From: JAWLAT01 sp041395325 | Lineage (GTDB): Bacteria; Pseudomonadota; Gammaproteobacteria; Xanthomonadales; SZUA-5 | Direction of reading: 5' to 3' | DNA length: 39,343 nucleotides | Assembly (NCBI GenBank): GCA_041395325.1 | Contig: JAWLAT010000039.1 | Span: 1 to 39,343 of the forward strand | Shown: positions 31,679-39,343 of the stretch, in pieces | How positions within the stretch are numbered: position 1 is the stretch's first letter | Layout: each line of letters opens with the position of its first letter | Notes under the pieces: generated by a model | Database searches by the model: none | Told to the model about the DNA's origin: nothing | What the model saw: the letters and a program-made list of their open reading frames with translations, nothing else | Made by a program: the position numbers and the translations under genes

Positions 31679-32194
31679 GTGGACGCCCTGGCCGGCCACA
31701 TCGAGTCGTGGTTTGACCGGCTGGCCTGGCTGCTGATTGCCGCCGCCTTGCTGCTGGTGCTGGGTGAATTCGCCATCGTCGCGCTGCGCTATGGCCTGGA
31801 CTGGAGCCGGCCGTGGCTGCAGGAACTGGTGCTGGCCGCCAATGCGATCGTCTTTCTGCTTGGGGCCGGCTACACGTTGCGCCACGATGGTCACGTGCGG
31901 GTCGACATCTGGTCGCGTCAGCGCAGTGAGCGCACCCAGGCGCTGCTGGAACTGATCGGCGTCGGGCTGTTCCTGCTGCCCTTCCAGCTATTCCTGCTGT
32001 GGGTCAGCGTGCCCTATGTGCTGCGCAGCTGGCGCATCGGTGAGACCTCCTCGCAACAGGGTGGGCTGCCCGCGCTTTATCTGGTCAAGGCGCTGATTCC
32101 GCTGGCCGCACTGCTGTTGCTGCTGGCCGGCATCGGCCTGGCACTGCGTGCCGCCAGCCGCTGGCGTCGCGCCGGCCGTGGGCAGTCGGCATGA
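31679..32194 (+). CDS. TRAP transporter small permease, DctQ-like
   Basis: A 171-residue protein with four membrane helices, the DctQ layout. FAIVALRYGLDWSRPWLQEL and the following GAGYTLRHDGHVRVDIW are the family signature. It partners the large permease, whose ATG overlaps its stop in ATGA. The GTG start lies six bases after the previous stop. Confidence 0.9.
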   Translation: MDALAGHIESWFDRLAWLLIAAALLLVLGEFAIVALRYGLDWSRPWLQELVLAANAIVFLLGAGYTLRHDGHVRVDIWSRQRSERTQALLELIGVGLFLLPFQLFLLWVSVPYVLRSWRIGETSSQQGGLPALYLVKALIPLAALLLLLAGIGLALRAASRWRRAGRGQSA

Positions 32195-33555
32195 CCCCGC
32201 AGGACTGGCTGGCGCTGGGCTTGTTCGTCTCGCTGCTGCTGGCCCTGCTGCTGGGCTTTCCGGTCGCGCTGACCCTCGGTGGCGTCGCACTGCTCTACGC
32301 CGGACTGGGCATCGCACTGGGCGTCTTCGATCCCAGTTTCCTCGACGCGCTGCCCAATCGGGTCTTCGGCGTGGTCGGCAACGAAACCCTGCTGGCGGTA
32401 CCGCTGTTCGTCTTCATGGGCGTGATGCTGGAACGGTCCAAGGTGGCCGAGCGCCTGCTGACCACGCTGGCGGCGTTGTTTGGTGGCTTGCGCGGCGGAT
32501 TGGCGCTGAGCGTTCTGGCGGTCGGTGCGGTGCTGGCCGCCAGCACCGGCATCGTCGGCGCGACCGTGGTGACGATGGGCCTGATCTCGCTGCCGACGAT
32601 GCTGCGACTGGGCTATGACCCGCGGCTGGCCAGCGGCGTGATCATCTCCTCGGGCACGCTGGGGCAGATCATTCCGCCCTCGCTGGCGCTGGTGTTGCTC
32701 GGTGATGTGCTGTCCAGCGCCTACCAGCAGGCGCAGCTGGCACAGGGCGTGTTTTCGCCGCGCACCGTCTCGGTGGGCGATCTGTTCGTCGGCGCCGTGG
32801 TCCCGGGCCTGTGTCTGGTCGGGCTGTATGCGCTCTATGTGATCTGGGTGGCCTGGCGCCGCCCGCTCGCCGCACCGGCACTGCCGGCCAGCGAGCGACC
32901 GCCGGTGACGGCGCGGGCGCTGTTGGGTGCGCTGCTGCCGCCGCTGGCGCTGATCATCGCCGTGCTCGGTTCGATCCTGGGCGGCATCGCCACGCCCACC
33001 GAAGCGGCCGCCGTCGGCGCGGTCGGCGCCTGTGTCATTGCCGCCGCCTGTCGCGAGTTTGACCTGCGACGCCTGCGCGAGAGTCTGGACAGCACGGTGC
33101 GGGTGTCCAGCATGGTCTATCTGATCCTGCTCGGCGCGGCGCTGTTCACGCTGGTCTTCCGCGGCTACGGCGGCGACAGCCGCGTCGCCGAATGGCTGCA
33201 CGCGATGCCGGGCGGGCTGCTGGGCGCGCTGATCATCGTCAATCTGTCGATGTTCCTGCTGGGCTTCGTGCTGGACTTCATCGAGATCACCTTCGTTGTC
33301 GTGCCCATCGTCGCGCCGGCGCTGCTGATGCAGGGGGTAGACCCGGTCTGGCTGGGCGTGCTGTTCGCGATCAACCTGCAGACCAGCTTCCTCACCCCGC
33401 CCTTCGGCTTTGCGCTGTTCTATCTGCGCGGCGTCGCACCACCGGCGCTGCGCACCGCCGATCTCTACCGCGGTGCGATTCCCTTCGTCGGTCTGCAGTT
33501 GCTGATGCTGGTGCTGCTGGTGGTCTTCCCGGGGCTGGTGCACGGGCTGGATTGA
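32191..33555 (+). CDS. TRAP transporter large permease, DctM-like
   Basis: A 454-residue polytopic protein of the DctM family. GFPVALTLGGVALLYAGLGI, LLAVPLFVFMGVMLERSKVA and GQIIPPSLALVLLGDVL are standard DctM motifs, and FLTPPFGFALFYLRGVAPP closes it. It imports carboxylates or similar solutes using an ion gradient, but needs a DctP-type binding protein, which is not found in the window. Its stop lies nine bases from the stop of the convergent DJ-1 gene. Confidence 0.93.
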   Translation: MTPQDWLALGLFVSLLLALLLGFPVALTLGGVALLYAGLGIALGVFDPSFLDALPNRVFGVVGNETLLAVPLFVFMGVMLERSKVAERLLTTLAALFGGLRGGLALSVLAVGAVLAASTGIVGATVVTMGLISLPTMLRLGYDPRLASGVIISSGTLGQIIPPSLALVLLGDVLSSAYQQAQLAQGVFSPRTVSVGDLFVGAVVPGLCLVGLYALYVIWVAWRRPLAAPALPASERPPVTARALLGALLPPLALIIAVLGSILGGIATPTEAAAVGAVGACVIAAACREFDLRRLRESLDSTVRVSSMVYLILLGAALFTLVFRGYGGDSRVAEWLHAMPGGLLGALIIVNLSMFLLGFVLDFIEITFVVVPIVAPALLMQGVDPVWLGVLFAINLQTSFLTPPFGFALFYLRGVAPPALRTADLYRGAIPFVGLQLLMLVLLVVFPGLVHGLD

Positions 33556-33564
33556 ACCTGAGCG

Positions 33565-34554
33565 TCAGCCCGCGGGCGCCAGTTTCAGCCAGGCCCGGTA
33601 GCTGGCTCCGGTGTCCGCAGGGGCCGTGACGCTGAGCTGCACTTCCCATTGTCGCTGGTCTGCGCCGACATAGCGCCAGATCAGGATGGGCGCATCAGCC
33701 TCCGACACCACCTGCAGACCGTCGTCGCTCAGTGCCGCCGCTCGCACTCGCGTCAACAACTCGGCCGGTGGCAACGGGCCCTCGATCTGGTACTCGATCT
33801 CCCAGTGTGCCCGGTCACCCACGGCCGAGCGTTGCGACAACTTCACACCCTCGGGATAGTCGATGCGGGCATCGGGCAGGCGCAGCTGGCGGTCGGCCAG
33901 CAGGCCACGCACGAAACCTTGCTGCGGCGACCAGTCGTACTCAAGATGCAGGGCGACCGAACGAGCCCGTCGTTCGCCGTCCAGCTGCGCGACCACGTGC
34001 AGTGCCGCATCCATGCCCGAGCTCAAACCGGCCGAGGTCACCAGTTTGCCGGCCTGCACCCAGCGTTGGTCCTGCACCACCGTGACGGCGGGAAAGCGCT
34101 GCGCCATGTGCTCGAAATGGCGATGGAAGGTGGTCGCCGACTGGCCGTCGAGCAGCCCGGTGCTGGCGAGGATGTCCGATCCGGTGCAGATCGACAGCAC
34201 CTGCCGCGCCGGCTCCGCCCGCTGGCGGATCCAGGCCTGGGTTTCGGGGTCGGCCGCCGCGGCATCGACATTGCCGCCTGGAATGACCAGCACATCGGCC
34301 ACCGGGGCACTGGCAAAGTCGTGGTCCACCTCGACCCGCAGATCCATCGCGGTCTGCACCCCCTTGCCGTCGCGCGACACCGTGTAGACCTCATAGCCAG
34401 CCTGCCCAAAGACCTCGTAGGGCGCGGCGAAGTCGATGATCTGCACGCCATCGAACAGCAGGATCGCCACCCGCACCGGCGCCTCGGCCGCCAGTGCCGG
34501 CGCCACACCGAACAACGCAAACAGGGAGAACAGCCAGGGTTGGGAACGAGACAT
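33565..34554 (-). CDS. Exported DJ-1/PfpI-domain protein
   Basis: A 329-residue protein. A signal peptide (LFSLFALFGVAPALAAEA) precedes a class I glutamine amidotransferase-like domain: VRVAILLFDGVQIIDFAAPY, VLVIPGGNVDAA and VLSICTGSDILASTGLLDGQ with the nucleophile cysteine. About 110 residues of an unrecognised C-terminal region follow (YDWSPQQGFVRGLLADRQLR onward). The start ATG 34554 is chosen because it leads straight into the signal peptide; the open frame upstream runs through repeat DNA. The domain closely resembles the sensor part of the GlxA-type regulator encoded next to it. Confidence 0.82.
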   Translation of the reverse strand: MSRSQPWLFSLFALFGVAPALAAEAPVRVAILLFDGVQIIDFAAPYEVFGQAGYEVYTVSRDGKGVQTAMDLRVEVDHDFASAPVADVLVIPGGNVDAAAADPETQAWIRQRAEPARQVLSICTGSDILASTGLLDGQSATTFHRHFEHMAQRFPAVTVVQDQRWVQAGKLVTSAGLSSGMDAALHVVAQLDGERRARSVALHLEYDWSPQQGFVRGLLADRQLRLPDARIDYPEGVKLSQRSAVGDRAHWEIEYQIEGPLPPAELLTRVRAAALSDDGLQVVSEADAPILIWRYVGADQRQWEVQLSVTAPADTGASYRAWLKLAPAG

Positions 34555-34607
34555 GCGCAGACTCCAGACGGGGGCAAGGTCTGCAGCGTGCGTCAGGGCG
34601 CCCCGAG

Positions 34608-34643
34608 CTGGCGGCCAGATTGCCGACGCTGGCGGCCAGATTG
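34608..34643. repeat. Two direct copies of a 15-bp motif, 21 bp apart
   Basis: CTGGCGGCCAGATTG occurs at 34608-34622 and 34629-34643. The 21-bp spacing puts both copies on the same DNA face. They lie 54-90 bases upstream of the exported DJ-1 gene on the minus strand. Confidence 0.6.
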
Positions 34644-34654
34644 TCGGGGAGCTT

Positions 34655-34864
34655 TTCAACACAAAGGACACGAAGGACACAAAGGAATGCGAAAGCAGAA
34701 CGGCTGGTCAGTGGGCACCAGTCCACGGCTTGGGCATATCAACACGCCTGCTTTGAACCGTCGGAACTAGCACTCGGGGCAACTGGGAACACAGGGCATG
34801 CGCCCAAAAGCCCAACATCAAAGTGCTGTCTTTCCTTCGTGTCCTTGGTGTCCTTTGTGTTGAA
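34655..34864. repeat. Element bounded by 34-bp inverted repeats of AAGGACAC units
   Basis: The arm 34655-34688 (TTCAACACAAAGGACACGAA onward) is the reverse complement of 34831-34864 with about three mismatches. Each arm contains repeated AAGGACAC-type units. The 142-base interior has no credible gene. It occupies most of the 327-base gap between the GlxA-type gene and the exported DJ-1 gene; the rest holds the 15-bp direct repeat. Similar AAGGACAC-rich repeats are dispersed in many bacterial genomes. Confidence 0.75.
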
Positions 34865-34881
34865 CCAACTTTTCCAGCCCC

Positions 34882-35847
34882 CTAGAAGCGCTCCCGATAC
34901 GCCTCCGGCGAACAGCCGAGGCGGCGGCGGAAGGCGCGGCGGAAGCTGTCGGCGCTGGCGAAGCCGCAGCGTTCGGCCAGACGCGAGATGCTGACGGCGC
35001 TGGTGGTCAGCAGATCGCAGGCGCGGCCCAGGCGCAGGCTTTCCAGGTGGGCCTGCGGACTGCAGCCGAAGTGTTGCCGGAAGACGCGGCGGAAGTTGCG
35101 CGGGCTCATCGCCATGGCCTCAGCCATCCGCTCGCTGTCGAGCCGTTCGTGCAGATGCGCGAGCAACCAGTCCGGCAGGCGCGCCAGCGGGCCGCTGGCG
35201 TCGGTCTGTGCCTGTAGCGGTTCGGAATACTGCAGCTGATCGCCCGGCCGCTGCATGTACATCACCAACTCGCGCGCTACCCGCAGGGCTAGCGGCCGGC
35301 CCAGATCGGCCTGCACCAGCGCCAGCGCCAGATCCATGCCGGCGGTGAGGCCGCCGGAGGACCAGTAGGGCCCGTCGCAGAGGAACAGATGGCTGGCCTC
35401 GACCTGGATCCGTGGGTAGCGCCGCTGCAGGTCGGCGGCAAAGCGCCAGTGCGTCGTCGCCCGGCGACCATCGAGCAGACCGGTGGCGGCGAGCAGATAC
35501 AGACCGGTGCAGACCGACACCACGCGCTGGCTGCGGGCCGCCTGCGCGACGATCCAGGCCAGCAGGCTGGGGTCCTGGTCGAGCCGGCGACTGCCCTCTC
35601 CGCCCGGGATCAACAGCGTGTCCAGCGGCGGCGCCGCATCCAGCGAACAGTCCGGCAGCATCCGCAGGCCGCTCTCGCTGACGCAGGTGGCGCCGTCGGG
35701 CGCCAGCGTCAGGCATTCGTAGGCTGGCCTGCCATTGAGCTGGTTGGCCGTGGCGAAGACATCCAGCGGGCCGCTGACATCGAGCAGCTGCACCTCGTCA
35801 TAGAGCAGCAGGCCGACGTGCCGCGTCGCTGGCGGGGCAGGGCTCAT
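34882..35847 (-). CDS. GlxA-type transcription regulator (DJ-1/PfpI sensor plus AraC domain)
   Basis: A 321-residue cytoplasmic regulator. Residues 1-190 form a DJ-1/PfpI-like domain with VGLLLYDEVQLLDVSGPLDV, LLIPGGEGSRR and VVSVCTGLYLLAATGLLDGR. The C-terminal AraC domain has two helix-turn-helix units, MAMSPRNFRRVFRQHFGCSP and ISRLAERCGFASADSFRRAF. Ligand and targets are unknown. Its ATG overlaps the stop of the S41 peptidase gene (ATGA), so it is translated from the same message. Confidence 0.92.
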   Translation of the reverse strand: MSPAPPATRHVGLLLYDEVQLLDVSGPLDVFATANQLNGRPAYECLTLAPDGATCVSESGLRMLPDCSLDAAPPLDTLLIPGGEGSRRLDQDPSLLAWIVAQAARSQRVVSVCTGLYLLAATGLLDGRRATTHWRFAADLQRRYPRIQVEASHLFLCDGPYWSSGGLTAGMDLALALVQADLGRPLALRVARELVMYMQRPGDQLQYSEPLQAQTDASGPLARLPDWLLAHLHERLDSERMAEAMAMSPRNFRRVFRQHFGCSPQAHLESLRLGRACDLLTTSAVSISRLAERCGFASADSFRRAFRRRLGCSPEAYRERF

Positions 35848-37232
35848 TCGTGCTTGCCTGCCAGCTCGGCGGCCAGCTCACGCAGCACATGGGCGTGGCC
35901 AGCGACGGGGTCGTCCGCCGGGAAAACCTCGAACTCACGCTCGGGCGCGATGCCGGTGGCCTCCCAGACGCGACCCTGCTGATCGGCAAAAGTCTCGCTG
36001 GACAGCTCCAGATACCAGCCATTCGGCAGCGGCTTGGCCAGGGGCGTGGAGAAGGAGCCGCGGGTGCGACCGCCAGCGTGAGTGACATTGCCGAGGGCGC
36101 GCAGCGCCAGCGTGGCGATCTCGCCGCCGGAGACGGTGACATCGGAGGTCAGCACGATGACCGGGCCGGTGTAGCGCGGTCCGTCGGCCGGCTGGATGCG
36201 GTAGTGATGCTCGGCGCGGCTGTCACGGTCGGTGTCGACAGTGTAGGCATCGAAGGGACTGTCGCTGAAACGGGCGGCCAGCGCGCGGGCGATGGCGTCA
36301 TAGCCGCCACGATTGTTGGACAGGTCCACAATCACGCCACGGGTGTCGGCGAAGCGGCTGAAAATCGGGTCGAGCAGCGCGTCCAGCTCAGTCAGTTCGG
36401 CGGCGGCCCAGTCACTCACTGGCTGTTCCGGCGCGTTGCTGAAGCCGCCCATCGTGAAGACCTGCAGATAGCCCACCTGGCCATCGATCGTGCCCCAGAT
36501 GATCCGCTCATTGCCGATCTGCTCGGCGCCCTCGTCGAGCACCTCGTCGAGCAACTGACGCACCAGCGCCTGCAGCCAGGACTGTTCGCCGGGCTCGGCG
36601 CGCACTCGCGGCAAGGTCTGGCCCTGCCCATCCTGGATGCGAAAGCGCTCGCCATTGACCTGGCCGATCAGCTTGGTGTGCGAATCATTGAGGCCCTCGA
36701 GCATTCCGGCCAGCACCTGCCGCAGCGCGGCCTCACCCATGCCGGCACGCACCTTGGGTCGCGCCTGTCTGACCCGCGCCGACCAGTCGATGCCACGCGC
36801 ATCGAAGAAGGCGTAGTGGGTGTCCATGATGGCGACGAAAGCCTCGAAGACGCTGCGCTCGTCGCTGAGGTCCTCGGCACCGCAGTGCTCGGGCAGGGCC
36901 TCCACGCGTTCGAAGCGGGTGGCGGCGTCGCCGGGCAGATACTGGAAGCCGGCGCTGTCGTCGGCATCGAAGTCGATCAGCGTGTACTCGATCTGCCCCA
37001 TCAGCGGCCATTTGGCGTCGGCAGGCGGGGTGGCATAGCAGCCGGCCGAAGTGTCCTGCCAGCGCTGGATGCCAGCGTCACTGATCTGCAGCAGCCAGCC
37101 CTGCGCGGCAGACCGCCAGAATCCCTGGGCCTCCGGTATCACGCCAATTGAATCGCGAATTGGCTGGGGGCTGGCGTGCAGCAGCAACGGACTACACAGG
37201 CACAGCCAGGCCAGGCGCAGCATGGGTGGCAT
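35844..37232 (-). CDS. Exported S41-family serine peptidase
   Basis: A 462-residue protein with a signal peptide (MLRLAWLCLCSPLLLHASPQ). The S41 domain shows FEAFVAIMDTHYAFFDARGI, then GVIVDLSNNRGGYDAIARAL and VIVLTSDVTVSGGEIATLAL with the catalytic serine. The lysine of classical CtpA-type dyads is absent from the following GGRTRGSFSTPLAKPLPNGW segment, where the usual GK reads RGS, so it fits the tricorn/IRBP-like branch. No PDZ domain is evident. The start ATG 37232 begins at the signal peptide; ATG 37223 is possible. Overlap with the GlxA-type gene suggests the regulator responds to its products. Confidence 0.85.
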   Translation of the reverse strand: MPPMLRLAWLCLCSPLLLHASPQPIRDSIGVIPEAQGFWRSAAQGWLLQISDAGIQRWQDTSAGCYATPPADAKWPLMGQIEYTLIDFDADDSAGFQYLPGDAATRFERVEALPEHCGAEDLSDERSVFEAFVAIMDTHYAFFDARGIDWSARVRQARPKVRAGMGEAALRQVLAGMLEGLNDSHTKLIGQVNGERFRIQDGQGQTLPRVRAEPGEQSWLQALVRQLLDEVLDEGAEQIGNERIIWGTIDGQVGYLQVFTMGGFSNAPEQPVSDWAAAELTELDALLDPIFSRFADTRGVIVDLSNNRGGYDAIARALAARFSDSPFDAYTVDTDRDSRAEHHYRIQPADGPRYTGPVIVLTSDVTVSGGEIATLALRALGNVTHAGGRTRGSFSTPLAKPLPNGWYLELSSETFADQQGRVWEATGIAPEREFEVFPADDPVAGHAHVLRELAAELAGKHE

Positions 37233-37342
37233 CGGCTGATTTCCGGGCGGCGGGCAGTCGATTGTGCCGCGCTGGCGACCCGGCATCCTCGCCGGCGACG
37301 CAACGCTTTGTCACCGCTGTCCCGCCGCTGGTCTGTCTGGCG

Positions 37343-37792
37343 CTACTGCGGTGGCGCGATTGGCGTGTTCTGGTCGTGCACCAGCAGCCACTGGCCGTCG
37401 ATCAACTGGAACAGCAGGAACAGGAAGCGCTGGCGAGGGTTGCCGCTGCCGGGCTCGGGCTGATCGCGGTAGTCGTAGCGCAACAGCACGCCGGCCATGG
37501 CATCGCTTTGCCAGCGACTGATCTCCTCGAAGCTCATGCGCCAGTCCGGATCGGCAAACCACTCGGTGTGCATGGCTTCAAAGGCTGCCTTGCCCACCAG
37601 CCGCTGGCCATTGGGGAAGATCACCGAGAAGTCGGCGCGTTCGGAGACGGTGTCCAGCAAAGTGGGCAGATCGCGGTCCGTGATGGCCTGCAGATGGGTG
37701 CGCAGCGTCTGATCGAAATCGGCAGCCGGTGCCGCCAGTGCGGTGGCGGACAGGGAAAGGACCAGCAGACAGGCAAGCAGCCAGCGATTCAT
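37343..37792 (-). CDS. Exported NTF2-like (SnoaL/DUF4440) protein
   Basis: A 149-residue protein with a signal peptide (LACLLVLSLSATALAAPAAD). The cone-shaped NTF2-like fold is suggested by LRTHLQAITDRDLPTLLDTV, FSVIFPNGQRLVGKAAF and FLFLLFQLIDGQWLLVHDQN. Members range from enzymes to ligand binders; no function can be assigned. ATG 37792 leads directly into the signal peptide. An in-frame ATG at 37828 overlaps the upstream gene's stop in ATGA, so coupled translation with a 12-residue extension is also possible. Confidence 0.78.
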   Translation of the reverse strand: MNRWLLACLLVLSLSATALAAPAADFDQTLRTHLQAITDRDLPTLLDTVSERADFSVIFPNGQRLVGKAAFEAMHTEWFADPDWRMSFEEISRWQSDAMAGVLLRYDYRDQPEPGSGNPRQRFLFLLFQLIDGQWLLVHDQNTPIAPPQ

Positions 37793-37824
37793 CGGCAGGG
37801 CTCCAGTGTCATCAGGGGAAGTGA

Positions 37825-38604
37825 TCATGGCACAGCCTCGGTAGTCACCTGAGCCGGTAGCAGTTCCAGCCGGATGGGGGCGCCAACCACATCGAAACGC
37901 ACCACACGCGCTGGCGCCTCGGTGCTCAGGTAGATCAGATTCTCCGGTGATCCGCCGCGCTGGCGGATGGTCAGCACCTCAAAGCGACCGGCCGGCACTT
38001 CGATGGTCGTGGTGCCTTCGATGCTCAGCTCGATCGGCACGACGCTGCCACTCATGCTGTCGAACCAGTTCAGCGTCAGTGGGACATCGGCCGTCAGCGG
38101 CAGCGCAGCAATCAGGTACAGCGCGCTGGCTCGGGTCAGCGTGCCGGTCGGCATTGGCACTTCACGCTGGAGTGCTCGGTGGCGGCCACTGGCCAGGTGG
38201 TAGCTTTCCAGATCACCGGCGGCAGTGTCGGCATGCCAGCGCCAGTTGAGGTCGATGAAACTGCCGTTGATGCGGCCCTGCACCAGGCTACGCAGCGGCC
38301 GGAAGCCATCGGCTTCCAGCACCTGCAGCAGTTCCTCGACGATGCCGAGCGGCGCGCTTTCGGAGCGGTCGTGCAGGACGTACTGACCCTGTTCGTTGAA
38401 GCTGGCATGGACGCTGACCAGACCGGCAGGCGCCTCGTTCTGCAGCACCCGGAAATCCATTCGTCCGACGAAGACGCGATCGCGGTCGACGGCAACCGGG
38501 CGGCTGGTCAGCGCTGGCGAGTCCACCTCGGCGGCCATTGCCGCTGCGGTGGCAGCCAGCCACAAGCCGATCAAGGCCGTGCCCCATGAGCTGAAACTGC
38601 GCAT
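37825..38604 (-). CDS. Exported DUF3108-like protein
   Basis: A 259-residue protein with a signal peptide (LIGLWLAATAAAMAAEVD). The mature part is beta-rich with repeated short strands: VFVGRMDFRVLQNEAPAGLV, then LNWFDSMSGSVVPIELSIEG and TTTIEVPAGRFEVLTIRQRG, ending in APARVVRFDVVGAPIRLELL. That last pattern is typical of DUF3108-type periplasmic proteins. No role is known. It heads the minus-strand run that continues with the NTF2-like gene and lies 159 bases from the divergent amidohydrolase. Confidence 0.65.
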   Translation of the reverse strand: MRSFSSWGTALIGLWLAATAAAMAAEVDSPALTSRPVAVDRDRVFVGRMDFRVLQNEAPAGLVSVHASFNEQGQYVLHDRSESAPLGIVEELLQVLEADGFRPLRSLVQGRINGSFIDLNWRWHADTAAGDLESYHLASGRHRALQREVPMPTGTLTRASALYLIAALPLTADVPLTLNWFDSMSGSVVPIELSIEGTTTIEVPAGRFEVLTIRQRGGSPENLIYLSTEAPARVVRFDVVGAPIRLELLPAQVTTEAVP

Positions 38605-38763
38605 CGTTGCTGCACCTGGCTGAGTTCGGCCCGATGGTAGTCAGCCCGGTCGCAGCTGCCGGCCTGCGCGGGGTGAATCGCCCTTGCGGCGGGACCAATT
38701 CGCAAGAATCCGCGCGGCGCCGGCCGGCTATGATCGAGCCTGCTTCGTTCCCGGGGGACTGCG

Positions 38764-39343
38764 ATGCGTTCGATCCTGCTGCTGGGCATCAGCGGCCTGC
38801 TGGCGGCCTGCGCCAGCGCACCGCCGCCACCGCACCACGATGTGCTGATCCGCGACGGGCTGGTCTTCGATGGCAGTGGCGCTCCGGGCCAGCGCCTGGA
38901 CGTGGCCATTGACGGTGATCGCATCAGCGCGCTGCTGCCGCCGGGCTCGCCAGCGACGGCCGATCGAATCATCGACGCGCAAGGCCAATACGTCGCCCCG
39001 GGCTTCATCAACGTGCTCAGCTGGGCCACCGAGTCGCTGCTGCTCGACGGCCGCGGGCAGAGCGATTTGCTGCAGGGCGTGACGCTGGAGATCTTTGGCG
39101 AAGGCTGGTCGATGGGGCCGCTGAACGAGCGCATGAAGGCCGATGCGCTGAAGCTGCAGGGTGACTTCAAGTTTGAGATCGACTGGACCACGCTGGGTGA
39201 GTATCTGGAGACCCTCGAACGACGCGGGGTCTCGCCCAATGTGGCCTCCTTCGTCGGCGCCACCACCGTGCGCATCCATGTCCTGGGCGAGGCCGACGTG
39301 CAGCCCGATGCCCAGCAACTGGCGCAGATGCGGGCACTGGTTG
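38764..39343 (+). CDS. Amidohydrolase lipoprotein, D-aminoacylase-like, cut by the right edge
   Basis: 193 residues are visible. A lipobox (GISGLLAACASAP) is followed by a short proline linker and the amidohydrolase beta-sandwich: DVLIRDGLVFDGSGAPGQRL, VAIDGDRISALLPPG and IIDAQGQYVAPGFIN. D-aminoacylases and dihydroorotases then have a metal-binding HxH or HxD after PGFID; here the text is FINVLSWATESLLLDGRGQS, with no histidine. EIFGEGWSMGPLNERM and FVGATTVRIHVLG still match the D-aminoacylase branch. The ligands may have changed or the active site may use other residues further on. GGGGGA lies upstream of the ATG. Confidence 0.8.
   Translation, partial: MRSILLLGISGLLAACASAPPPPHHDVLIRDGLVFDGSGAPGQRLDVAIDGDRISALLPPGSPATADRIIDAQGQYVAPGFINVLSWATESLLLDGRGQSDLLQGVTLEIFGEGWSMGPLNERMKADALKLQGDFKFEIDWTTLGEYLETLERRGVSPNVASFVGATTVRIHVLGEADVQPDAQQLAQMRALV

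Overview
The window is GC-rich, tightly packed bacterial DNA. Gene content points to a gammaproteobacterium, most likely the Xanthomonadales/Lysobacterales (inference): a complete ccoNOQP-ccoG-ccoIS set under an Anr/FNR-type site, a four-cysteine Anr-like regulator, a DUF2782 gene, a TonB-dependent receptor flanked by phytase-like lipoproteins, and several exported proteins. No rRNA, tRNA or CRISPR array was seen. Both ends cut through genes: a VOC protein on the left and an amidohydrolase lipoprotein on the right.

Layout. 1-3.3 kb: partial VOC protein, a GtrA-type membrane protein divergent from a polyprenyl-phosphate glycosyltransferase, and an overlapping polytopic GT-C-like protein; together they resemble a three-part glycan-modification module. 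3.3-3.8 kb: lipocalin. 3.98-12.5 kb: one ten-gene operon for cytochrome cbb3 oxidase and its assembly (ccoN, O, Q, P, a 98-aa membrane ORF, ccoG, a 53-aa FixH-like ORF, ccoI, ccoS, a SafE-like protein), almost all joined by 4-5 bp overlaps and preceded by an Anr/FNR box. 12.6-13.2 kb: VapBC-type toxin-antitoxin pair. 13.4-15.4 kb: the Anr-like regulator that probably reads the ccoN box, then moaB and a TerB-like gene.

15.37-15.78 kb holds a nested, palindromic, MITE-like element with CTAG at both ends. 15.8-17.7 kb: a methyltransferase and tsaD. 17.7-20.7 kb (minus): a compact parA / unknown membrane protein / xdhC / mocA operon. 20.7-22.0 kb (minus): an unknown protein coupled to a phospholipase D-like nuclease, followed at 22.2-22.66 kb by an eight-copy tandem array. 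22.7-23.9 kb: a lone PotD-like binding lipoprotein. 23.9-28.8 kb (minus): phytase-like lipoprotein, TonB receptor, second phytase-like lipoprotein. 28.85-33.6 kb (plus): Kef-type antiporter, DUF2782 protein, SRPBCC protein, TRAP permease pair without a binding protein. 33.6-38.6 kb (minus): an exported DJ-1/PfpI protein, a palindromic repeat element, a GlxA-type regulator overlapping an S41 peptidase, and two small exported proteins. 38.76 kb to the end: the truncated amidohydrolase.

The best supported functional story is oxygen-responsive control: a regulator with all FNR cluster and DNA-contact residues lies about 9 kb downstream of the operon that carries its predicted site. The most unusual items are the repeat element at 15.4 kb, the tandem array at 22.2 kb, the parA-xdhC-mocA operon, the very small FixH-like gene, and the phytase-TonB receptor-phytase cluster.
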